A stretch of 32,340 nt of DNA from assembly GCA_026125445.1 (NCBI GenBank), contig JAHCLE010000025.1, forward strand, positions 1 through 32,340, read 5' to 3'. The notes beneath the pieces are model-generated. The model saw only the letters and a list, made by a program, of their open reading frames with translations, did not search any database and had not been told where the DNA came from. The stretch is from Burkholderiales bacterium. GTDB lineage: Bacteria; Pseudomonadota; Gammaproteobacteria; Burkholderiales; Usitatibacteraceae. Each line of letters starts with the position of its first letter. The first letter of the stretch is position 1. Shown here one piece after another: positions 24,884-31,684 of this stretch. Position numbers and translations under genes: made by a program.

Positions 24884-24930
24884 GGGGTCAGGTTACCTTG
24901 CACAATATTTGTGCAAGGTAACCTGACCCC
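24884..24930. repeat. Palindromic repeat, copy 2 (22-base arms)
   Basis: Perfectly complementary 22-base arms (24884-24905 and 24909-24930) flank a three-base loop TAT. The outer core GGGGTCAGGTTAC is identical to copy 1 at 10814-10869. The inner stem (CTTGCACAA) is unrelated to copy 1 yet fully self-complementary. It sits between the divergent FAD oxidoreductase and rfaE2 genes, nine bases before a TAGAAT box, and would occupy the -35 region of rfaE2. A 12-base palindrome (GGACCATGGTCC, 24856-24867) lies nearby. Confidence 0.85.
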
Positions 24931-24939
24931 ATTTGCTTC

Positions 24940-24945
24940 TAGAAT
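24940..24945 (+). promoter_or_regulatory. Probable -10 box of rfaE2, leaderless spacing
   Basis: TAGAAT is followed by six bases and then the rfaE2 ATG, so a transcript starting seven bases after the box would begin at or next to the start codon. No -35 match is found; that position falls in the palindrome at 24884-24930. No Shine-Dalgarno sequence is visible, consistent with a leaderless mRNA. Confidence 0.5.
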
Positions 24946-24951
24946 GGCGGC

Positions 24952-25431
24952 ATGGGCGACCCCGCGTTCGAGGCGAAGATCTGCGACCCGCGCGACTTCC
25001 CGGCGCGCGCGGCGGCGCTCGCCCGCCCGCTCGTCTTCACCAACGGCGTCTTCGACATCCTTCACCGCGGCCACGTGACCTACCTCGCCGAGGCGCGCGC
25101 CCTGGGGGCGGCGATGGCGATCGCGCTCAATTCCGACGCCTCCGTGCGCCGCCTGGGCAAGGGCGGCGACAGGCCCATCAACCCGCTCGAGGACCGCCTC
25201 GCGGTGGTGGCCGCCCTCGAGAGCGTCTCGCTGGTCACCTGGTTCGACGAGGACACCCCGATCGCGCGCATCCTCGAATGCCGGCCCGAGCGCCTCGTGA
25301 AGGGCGGCGACTGGACCCCGGATCGCATCGTCGGCGCCCTCGAGGTCCAGGGCTGGGGCGGCAGCGTGCATTCCATCGCCTTCCGGCACGACCGCTCCAC
25401 CACGCGGCTCCTCGAAAAGATCCGCCTCTAG
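24952..25431 (+). CDS. rfaE2: D-glycero-beta-D-manno-heptose 1-phosphate adenylyltransferase
   Basis: This enzyme forms ADP-heptose for the LPS inner core. The 159-residue protein is the stand-alone C-terminal domain of HldE. It has the nucleotidyltransferase signature FTNGVFDILHRGHVTYL (HRGH in place of the common HxGH), NSDASVRRLGKG followed by RPIN, KGGDW and the C-terminal RSTTRLLEKIR. Separate rfaE1 and rfaE2 genes are usual in this class of bacteria; no kinase gene is in the window. The ATG at 24952 follows a TAGAAT box directly. Confidence 0.95.
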   Translation: MGDPAFEAKICDPRDFPARAAALARPLVFTNGVFDILHRGHVTYLAEARALGAAMAIALNSDASVRRLGKGGDRPINPLEDRLAVVAALESVSLVTWFDEDTPIARILECRPERLVKGGDWTPDRIVGALEVQGWGGSVHSIAFRHDRSTTRLLEKIRL

Positions 25432-25444
25432 CGCCGCCCCCGCC

Positions 25445-26875
25445 ATGAACGACCGCGCCCCCCTCCCCGCCACCCTCGTCGAGCGGCTGCGCGCCATCGT
25501 GGGCGACCGCGGGCTCATCACCGGGGCCTCCGACCTCGAGCCCTACGCGGTCGACTGGCGCGGGCAGTTCCGCGGCAGGGCGGCGCTCCTCGTGCGGCCC
25601 GCCTCGACCGGCGAGATGTCGCGGGTCGTGGCGTTGCTCTCGCAGGCCGGCGTGGGCATGGTCCCGCAGGCGGGCAACACGAGCCTTTGCGGAGCCTCCG
25701 TCCCGGATGCCTCCGGCGCGCAGGTGATCGTGAACGTCTCGCGCATGAACCGCGTGCGCGCCGTCGACCTCGAGAACGACACGATCACCGTGGAGGCCGG
25801 CTGCATCCTCGCCGAGCTGCAGCGCGTGGCCGCGGAGAGCGACCGCTTCTTCCCGCTCTCGCTCGCCGCCGAGGGCAGCTGCGAGGTGGGCGGCAACATC
25901 TCCACCAACGCCGGCGGCACGCAGGTGCTGCGCTACGGCAACATGCGCGAGCAGGTGCTGGGACTCGAGGTGGTGCTCCCCGATGGCCGCGTGTGGGACG
26001 GCCTGCGCGGGCTGCGCAAGGACAACACGGGCTACGACCTGAAGCACCTCTTCATAGGCGCCGAGGGCACGCTCGGGATCGTGACCGCCGCCGTGCTCAA
26101 GCTGTATCCGAAGCCGCGCGCCGTCGCCACCGCGCTCGCGGCCGTCGCCGACCCGGCCGCCGCCGTGGCGCTCCTGGGCCGCATGCGCGCCGCCTGCGGC
26201 GAGCGCGTCACCGGCTTCGAGCTCGTCTCGCGCCTGTGCCTGGACCTCGTCCTCGCGAACATCCCCGGGAGCCGCGATCCGTTCGGCCAGCCGCACCCCT
26301 GGTATGCGCTCGTCGAGCTCTTCGACAGCGCCGAGGGCGGCGGGCTTGCGACGATGCTGGAGGAGGCGCTGGGCGCGGCCGCCGAGGAGGGTCTGGTCGC
26401 CGACGCCGTGGTGGCCGCGAGCGAATCGCAGCGCCAGGAGCTGTGGGCGCTGCGCGAGAACATCTCGGACGCCCAGAAGGTCGAGGGCTATTCCGTGAAG
26501 CACGACGTGTCCGTGCCCGTGAGCCGGACCGTGGAGCTCGTCGCGGAGGCGGATTCGGCGCTGCGGGCGGCCTTCCCGGGCATCCGGATCGTCGCTTTCG
26601 GGCACCTGGGCGACGGCAACCTCCACTACAACGCCTTTCCGCCCCCCGCGCGCGCCAACGACACGGCCGCCTGGTCGCTCGAGGTGAACAAGCTGGTCTA
26701 CGACATCGTGCACCGCCTCGGAGGCTCGATCAGCGCCGAGCACGGCATCGGCGCGCTCAAGCGCGACGAGCTGCCGCACTACAAGGCTGCGCTCGAGCTC
26801 GACCTCATGCGCGCCATCAAGGGCGTGCTCGATCCCCGCGGGATCATGAATCCCGGCAAGGTGCTCAGGCCATGA
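25445..26875 (+). CDS. FAD-linked 2-hydroxyacid dehydrogenase/oxidase (D-lactate or D-2-hydroxyglutarate type)
   Basis: The 476-residue protein has a PCMH-type FAD-binding half (VPQAGNTSLCGASVPD near 75-90, AAEGSCEVGGNISTNAGG near 140-157, IGAEGTLGIVTAAVLKLYP near 203-221). A C-terminal FAD-oxidase half follows, with HLGDGNLHYN and SAEHGIGALKRDEL, which carry the metal and substrate ligands of this family. It oxidises a D-2-hydroxyacid, passing electrons to a carrier; the exact substrate cannot be decided from sequence. It starts 13 bases after rfaE2, and its stop overlaps the DUF3144 start by ATGA. Confidence 0.92.
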   Translation: MNDRAPLPATLVERLRAIVGDRGLITGASDLEPYAVDWRGQFRGRAALLVRPASTGEMSRVVALLSQAGVGMVPQAGNTSLCGASVPDASGAQVIVNVSRMNRVRAVDLENDTITVEAGCILAELQRVAAESDRFFPLSLAAEGSCEVGGNISTNAGGTQVLRYGNMREQVLGLEVVLPDGRVWDGLRGLRKDNTGYDLKHLFIGAEGTLGIVTAAVLKLYPKPRAVATALAAVADPAAAVALLGRMRAACGERVTGFELVSRLCLDLVLANIPGSRDPFGQPHPWYALVELFDSAEGGGLATMLEEALGAAAEEGLVADAVVAASESQRQELWALRENISDAQKVEGYSVKHDVSVPVSRTVELVAEADSALRAAFPGIRIVAFGHLGDGNLHYNAFPPPARANDTAAWSLEVNKLVYDIVHRLGGSISAEHGIGALKRDELPHYKAALELDLMRAIKGVLDPRGIMNPGKVLRP

Positions 26876-27153
26876 ACCCCCAGATCCCCGAGGACGCGCG
26901 CGCCTTCTTCGAGCTCTCCAACCGCTTCGTGGGCCTGGCCAACGACCTCGCCCAGGAGCACGGTTCGGCGCGCGTGGCGGCGGCCATCCTGTGGGCAGCC
27001 TCGCGCTACGGCGCGTTCGCCTGGGCCACGAGCGGCGCCCCGGGCAAGCAGGACCCCGCCGAGGCCCTGGACCTCTTCAGCGCCCAGTACCGCAAGATGA
27101 TGGAGGACAACCTCGCGCGCATCCTCGCGGAGGTCAACGAGCCGGAGGGATAG
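26872..27153 (+). CDS. DUF3144 family small protein
   Basis: This 93-residue, mostly helical, soluble protein has the DUF3144 pattern: FFELSNRFVGLANDLAQEHG at about 12-31, then AAAILWAASRYGAF. The function is not known. The start ATG overlaps the oxidase stop, so the two are translated together; this is the only hint of function. It converges on the glutamate-cysteine-ligase-like gene with a 30-base gap that contains GCGCGGC and GCCGCGC in stem orientation, but without a T run. Confidence 0.85.
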   Translation: MNPQIPEDARAFFELSNRFVGLANDLAQEHGSARVAAAILWAASRYGAFAWATSGAPGKQDPAEALDLFSAQYRKMMEDNLARILAEVNEPEG

Positions 27154-27183
27154 GCAAGGAGTGCGGGACTCGATGCGCGGCCG

Positions 27184-28350
27184 TCATTTCGCCGCGCGAA
27201 GCCTGACCTCCCCCTCCTGCGGTGCGGCCTTCGCGGGATCGTCCCGCCAGCGTTCGGCCTGCAGCCGCACCACGTCGGAAAGGGAGCCCGTGCGCGCGAA
27301 TTGCTCCCGCAGCCAGCCGCTGTCGTTCGCCGCCGCCTCCGCGCGCGCGCCGATGGCCGCGATGGCCTCGGCGCAGCCCAGCTCGGAAGCCACGCGCTGC
27401 ACGCGGTACAGCGTGGCCAGGAGATCCTCGCGCAGGCGGATGTGGGTGTGCGCCCCGGGGTCGGCGAGCATGGCCTCGAACCCGAAGCGGCAGGCCTGGA
27501 AGCGGTTGTAGCCGTAGACGCGGTAGAGCGGCTCCACGGCGCCTTCGCGGCGGCTGCGCAGGAGCTCGGCCGCGAGGCACTGCGCGTAGGCCGCCAGCTC
27601 CGCCGCGGCCGACACCGTGAGCGGCGTGTCGCCGATGCGGATCTCGATCGTCCCGTACTCCGGCTTCGGGCGGATGTCCCAGTAGAAGTCCTTCATGCTG
27701 GCGACGATCCCGTAGCCCGCCATCTCGTCGAAGTAGCGGTTGAACTCGTCCCACGAGCCCACCGGGGGCATGTGGCCGGCCAGCGGGAAGGCCGACACCG
27801 CGTGCAGGCGCGAGGTCTCGAAGGAGGTGTCCTCGCCCTGGGAGAAGGGCGAGGAGGCCGACAGCGCGATGAAGTGCGGGATGTAGCGCGCCATGCGGTG
27901 CGTGAGGTACACGGCGTCGTCGCCGGACTCCACGCCCACGTGGATGTGCTGGCCGAAGACGGTGAACTGCTTGGCGAGGTAGCCGTAGAGGGCGGAGACC
28001 TTGAGGAAGCGCTCGGCCGGGAAGATGCGCCGGTCGCTCCAGCGGTGGAAGGGGTGCGCGCCCCCGCCGGCCACCGCCAGGTTCAACCGCCCCGCCTCGC
28101 GCACGATGGCGTCGCGCACCTGCACGAGGTCCGCGGCGAGCTCCGGAAAGCGCCGGTGCACGGCGGAGTTCACCTCGATCATGCTCTCCGTGATCTCCGG
28201 CTTCACCTCGCCGGGCAGCTGCGCCTTGGCCAGGCGCCGCAGCAGGTCCGGCGCGCCGCGCGTGAGGTCGTGGTCGCGCGTGTTGAGCACCATGAGCTCC
28301 AGCTCCACGCCGAAGGTGAGGGCATCGGACTTCGCGAATTCGAGGGGCAT
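27184..28350 (-). CDS. Carboxylate-amine ligase of the GCS2 family (YbdK-like glutamate--cysteine ligase)
   Basis: The 388-residue protein matches the YbdK/GCS2 family: FGVELELMVLN at the start, EITESMIEVNS, GGGAHPFHRWSDRRI, FGQHIHVGVES, and YWDIRPKPEYGTIEIRIGD. The E. coli member has weak glutamate-cysteine ligase activity in vitro; the true substrates are uncertain. The ATG at 28350 has AGGAGG six bases upstream. It follows the CPA2 antiporter gene by nine bases in a two-gene operon, which is interesting because Kef-type CPA2 systems are controlled by glutathione. Confidence 0.92.
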   Translation of the reverse strand: MPLEFAKSDALTFGVELELMVLNTRDHDLTRGAPDLLRRLAKAQLPGEVKPEITESMIEVNSAVHRRFPELAADLVQVRDAIVREAGRLNLAVAGGGAHPFHRWSDRRIFPAERFLKVSALYGYLAKQFTVFGQHIHVGVESGDDAVYLTHRMARYIPHFIALSASSPFSQGEDTSFETSRLHAVSAFPLAGHMPPVGSWDEFNRYFDEMAGYGIVASMKDFYWDIRPKPEYGTIEIRIGDTPLTVSAAAELAAYAQCLAAELLRSRREGAVEPLYRVYGYNRFQACRFGFEAMLADPGAHTHIRLREDLLATLYRVQRVASELGCAEAIAAIGARAEAAANDSGWLREQFARTGSLSDVVRLQAERWRDDPAKAAPQEGEVRLRAAK

Positions 28351-28359
28351 GGAATCCTC

Positions 28360-29607
28360 CTATCGGGCCTGGCCGGCCACGCCCTGCGCCACCGGCGGGG
28401 CGGGACGGCGATCGGGTTCGGCCTCGCCGGCGAAGCGAAGCCCCCATTGCACCGCGATCGGTCCCGCGAGCTCCATCGCCACCAGCGCGGCGAGCAGAAC
28501 CGCGGCCAGCTGCTGGCCGAACTCGGGGTAGAGGCGCGCGACGTCGTGCTGAAGCAGCAGGGCGATCGAGGACATCGGCAGGAGCGTCGCGCCCAGGCCG
28601 AGCGCCTGGCGAAGGCGCAGCCCGCCCAGGGACGCGAAGACGAAGACGCCGGCGAGCTTGCCCGCGGCGCGCGCGGCCACGAGGATCGCGGCCGCCCAGC
28701 CCGCCGTCTCGAACGCGGAGAGCGGCAGGCTCGCGCCGGTGATGACGAAGAGCACGACGTAGAAGAGGCGCGAGGCGCGCCCGAGGTCCACGGCCATCAG
28801 CTCGTGGCCGCGGCCCTCGTTGCGGGAGAACATGCCGAAGGCGAGGAGCGCCAGGATCACCGAGAGCTTGCCCGCCTGCGCGAGGCCCACGGCGGCCACG
28901 ACCAACCCCGCGACGAGCGTGAAGTGCAGGTCGGGACTGCGCTCCAGCATCCGCGCCAGGGTGCGCGCCACGCTCGCCATCGCCCCGCCGAGCGCGAGCG
29001 AGCCCGCGAAGAGGTAGAGCGGGTGCAGCACCGCGTTCGTGAGGTCGAGCCGCACCTCGTAGTGCACCGTGGCGAGCAGCATCGTCACCACCACGGAGGC
29101 GAGCAGGCTGTTCAGCGCCACGAGCGTGAAGGCGCGCTCGGTGACCTGCCCCTCGGCGCGCGTGTCCTGCGCCACCAGCAGGACCACGGCCGGCGAGGTG
29201 GCCATCGCGATGGCCGCCGCGAGCCCGGCCTGCAGCGGCGTGAAGTCGAGCGCCGAGAGCGCGGCGAAGACGGCGGCGAAGACGAGGACGCACTCGCCCA
29301 CGCTGGAGGCGGCGAGCGTCCAGTCGCGCTTGAGCCAGCCGAGGTCGAGGCGGCGGCCGAGGTCGAAGAGCACGAGGCCGAGCGCGATGTCCACGAAGAT
29401 CCGCGCCTCGTCGAGGAGCGGCCCGATGTTCATGGCGGAGGCGACGGGGGCGATGGCGAAGCCCACCAGGACGTAGCCGACGATTCGCGGCAGGCGAAGC
29501 CGGCGGGCGGCCTCGCCCCCCAGCATGCCGGCGACCAGCAGGACGCCGAAGAGCAGCGGATAGCTCAGCGTGAGCGGGAGATCCGGCAGGAAAGGCAATG
29601 CGGCCAT
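28360..29607 (-). CDS. CPA2-family cation:proton antiporter (membrane domain only)
   Basis: The 415-residue inner-membrane protein has about twelve hydrophobic segments. It has the CPA2 (Kef/NapA-like) features RLPRIVGYVLVGFAI, FVDIALGLVLFDLGRRLDL and AAAIAMATSPAVVLLV near residue 130. The usual C-terminal RCK/TrkA-N nucleotide-binding domain of KefB/KefC is missing; the protein ends in a short Pro/Arg-rich tail. It exchanges K+ or Na+ for H+, ion not decidable. ATG at 29607 has GGAGG seven bases upstream. It heads the operon with the GCS2-family gene. Confidence 0.9.
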   Translation of the reverse strand: MAALPFLPDLPLTLSYPLLFGVLLVAGMLGGEAARRLRLPRIVGYVLVGFAIAPVASAMNIGPLLDEARIFVDIALGLVLFDLGRRLDLGWLKRDWTLAASSVGECVLVFAAVFAALSALDFTPLQAGLAAAIAMATSPAVVLLVAQDTRAEGQVTERAFTLVALNSLLASVVVTMLLATVHYEVRLDLTNAVLHPLYLFAGSLALGGAMASVARTLARMLERSPDLHFTLVAGLVVAAVGLAQAGKLSVILALLAFGMFSRNEGRGHELMAVDLGRASRLFYVVLFVITGASLPLSAFETAGWAAAILVAARAAGKLAGVFVFASLGGLRLRQALGLGATLLPMSSIALLLQHDVARLYPEFGQQLAAVLLAALVAMELAGPIAVQWGLRFAGEAEPDRRPAPPVAQGVAGQAR

Positions 29608-29836
29608 GGGTCTTCCTCCCAGGGTTTCGGGGAACCGTCATGCGCTCGGAGGAAACGCGTCCCCGTGGGCGGGGATCTCGACGAAACGCGCGTCAACGCG
29701 CGCCGCGCATTATGGCTCGACCACGAAATTCGCGCGCCGAGGTTTCGGTTCGACGCGCACGGGGCACCGAAGTTCCCGGCCGGCCGCTGCCGGCACACCG
29801 GGACCCGCCGGACCCGCCTGTGGATACAATGGCCCC
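29608..29836. other. Divergent intergenic region with inverted repeat
   Basis: This 229-base gap separates the divergent antiporter and HAD genes. CGCGCGT (29687-29693) and ACGCGCG (29696-29702) form a tight inverted repeat that could be an operator. CATAAT on the minus strand (29714-29709) is a possible -10 for the antiporter operon without a clear -35. The right end carries the TACAAT box of the HAD gene. I see no small ORF or RNA gene here that I can support. Confidence 0.4.
29825..29830 (+). promoter_or_regulatory. Probable -10 box of the HAD-birA-coaX operon, leaderless spacing
   Basis: TACAAT is followed by six bases and then the ATG at 29837, the same geometry as at rfaE2. A start seven bases after the box would be the A of the ATG. 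No recognisable -35 lies 16-18 bases upstream, and no Shine-Dalgarno sequence precedes the ATG. Confidence 0.5.
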
Positions 29837-30709
29837 ATGGCATCCCGCTTCTTCCAGAACACGATCGCGCTCGTCTACGACTTCGACGGCACCCTCTCGC
29901 CGCAGCCCATGCAGGAGTACACGGTGCTGCCGCGCATGGGGGTGGTGCCGCGCGAGTTCTGGGACCGGGTCAACGAGGAGGCGCGCGCCACCGAGTCGGA
30001 CATGATGCTGGTGTACCTGCGCCACATCCTCGAGACCCTGGAGCGCCAGAAGATCGCCGTGAAGCGCGAGGACTTCGCGCGCATGGCCCGCGCCATCCGC
30101 TACTTTCCCGGCGTGGAGGGCTGGTTCGCGCGCATGAACGCCTACGTGCGCCGAAGGAGCGGCGGCAAGGTGAAGCTGCACCACTACCTCATCTCCGCCG
30201 GGCAGAAGGAGATCCTCGACGGCGTCTCCATCCGCAAGCACTTCCGGCGCATCTACGCCTCCGAGTACCACTTCAACCACCATGGCGTGGCCACCTTCCC
30301 CAAGCTCCTCGTGACCGACACGGTGAAGACGCAGTTCCTCTTCCGCATCAACAAGGGCCGCGAGGCGGTCACCGAGTCGATCAACGAGCACATGCCCGAG
30401 TCCGAGCGCCCCATCCCCTTCCAGAACATGATCTACGTGGGCGACGGAATGACCGACGTGCCCTCGATGGCGCTCACCAAGAAGAGCGGCGGGCACACCG
30501 TCGCGGTCTACGGCGGCGAGCGCGAGCGCGACAAGGTGACCTGCGTGAAGCTGCTGGAGGCCGGGCGCGCCGACTTCATCGCCGAGGCCGACTACCGCAA
30601 GGCGAGCAAGCTCTCGCGGCGCATGGAGCTGCTGCTCGACGCCGTGGTCGCCGACATCGCCTACCGCCGCGAGGCCTTCGAGTGCCGCGCGGAGCACCGC
30701 ACCAGGTAG
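29837..30709 (+). CDS. HAD-superfamily phosphatase, phosphoserine phosphatase-like
   Basis: The 290-residue protein has HAD motif I DFDGTLSP (nucleophile and acid/base Asp) near residue 15, a helical cap, motif II in YLISAG, and motif IV YVGDGMTDVPSM near residue 200. The layout resembles phosphoserine-phosphatase-like HAD enzymes, but the cap and the C-terminal extension (about 60 residues, basic) differ. The substrate is unknown. The ATG at 29837 is the natural family start and follows TACAAT by six bases. Its TAG stop is immediately followed by the birA ATG. Confidence 0.85.
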   Translation: MASRFFQNTIALVYDFDGTLSPQPMQEYTVLPRMGVVPREFWDRVNEEARATESDMMLVYLRHILETLERQKIAVKREDFARMARAIRYFPGVEGWFARMNAYVRRRSGGKVKLHHYLISAGQKEILDGVSIRKHFRRIYASEYHFNHHGVATFPKLLVTDTVKTQFLFRINKGREAVTESINEHMPESERPIPFQNMIYVGDGMTDVPSMALTKKSGGHTVAVYGGERERDKVTCVKLLEAGRADFIAEADYRKASKLSRRMELLLDAVVADIAYRREAFECRAEHRTR

Positions 30710-31684
30710 ATGGGCCCTCTCACCTTCAAGGCGCTGCGGCTGCTGGCCGACGGGCACTTCCACTCCGGCGCGGACGTCGCCCGGGCGCTCGACCGCTCGC
30801 GTGCCGCGGTCTCCGAGACGCTCAAGGGCGCGCGCGCGCTGGGGATCGAGGTCTTCTCGGTGCCCGGCAAGGGCTATCGGCTGGCCGAGCCCGTGGAATT
30901 CCTCGACGCGCACGCCATCGTCACGCGACTGGGGCCGGCCGCCTCGCGCATCCGCCTCACGCTGCTGGACGAGGTGGACTCGACGAGCACGCGCCTGGCG
31001 AGCCTCGCGCAGGCGGGCGCTCCTTCCGGCACCTGCGTGGCCGCCGAGTGCCAGAGCGCGGGACGCGGCCGGCGCGGGCGCGCGTGGCAGGCGGGGCTGG
31101 GCGCCTCCCTCACCTTCTCGATGCTGTGGCGTTTCGACCAGGGCCCGGGACACCTCGCCGGGCTGCCCCTCGCCGTGGCGGTGGCGGCCACGCGCGCGCT
31201 GGAGCGCGCCGGAGTCGCGGGAGTGGGCGTGAAGTGGCCCAACGACCTCGTGCACGACTGGAAGAAGCTGGGCGGCATCCTCGTCGAAACCACCGGCGAG
31301 ATGCTCGGGCCCACGGCCGCCGTCGTGGGCATCGGCCTCAACTACCGCCTGGGCGAGGCGCTGGCGCAGCGCATCGATCAGCCGGCGACGGACATCGCCT
31401 CCTGCGGCGGCGTCCTGCCCTCCCGCAATGCGCTCCTCGCGCTGCTGCTCGCGGAACTCGTCGCGGCCATGGAACGCTTCGCGCAGGGGGGCTTCGCCGT
31501 CTTCCGCGACGAGTGGAAGGCACGCCACGCCTACGCCGACCGCAACGTCACCGTGGTCGCCGGCGACGCGCCTCCGCGCGAGGTGCGGGTCATGGGCGTG
31601 GCCGCCGACGGCGCGCTCCTGGTGGCGGCGGGCGGGCACACCGAGCGCCTCACCTCGGCCGAAGTTTCGCTCCGCCCCGCATGA
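30710..31684 (+). CDS. birA: Biotin--[acetyl-CoA-carboxylase] ligase BirA, with HTH domain
   Basis: BirA makes biotinyl-AMP and attaches biotin to the carboxyl carrier protein. The 324-residue protein has an N-terminal winged helix (about 4-58; SGADVARALDRSRAAVSETLKG), so it may also repress biotin genes. The ligase core shows DEVDSTSTRLA, GRGRRGRAW at 118-126 (biotinyl-AMP loop), KWPNDL at 175-180 and KLGGILVE from 186. A small C-terminal domain follows. It starts with no gap after the HAD gene and overlaps coaX by ATGA. Confidence 0.96.
   Translation: MGPLTFKALRLLADGHFHSGADVARALDRSRAAVSETLKGARALGIEVFSVPGKGYRLAEPVEFLDAHAIVTRLGPAASRIRLTLLDEVDSTSTRLASLAQAGAPSGTCVAAECQSAGRGRRGRAWQAGLGASLTFSMLWRFDQGPGHLAGLPLAVAVAATRALERAGVAGVGVKWPNDLVHDWKKLGGILVETTGEMLGPTAAVVGIGLNYRLGEALAQRIDQPATDIASCGGVLPSRNALLALLLAELVAAMERFAQGGFAVFRDEWKARHAYADRNVTVVAGDAPPREVRVMGVAADGALLVAAGGHTERLTSAEVSLRPA

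Noticed and set aside
27174-27197. GC stem between the DUF3144 and ligase genes as a terminator
   Set aside because: Seven-base stem with no T run on either strand; too common in this base composition to call.
29625-29665. GGAACC followed by CGTC as an ECF sigma promoter upstream of the HAD gene
   Set aside because: The match is partial, far from the start codon, and a TACAAT box at the right distance explains the start better.
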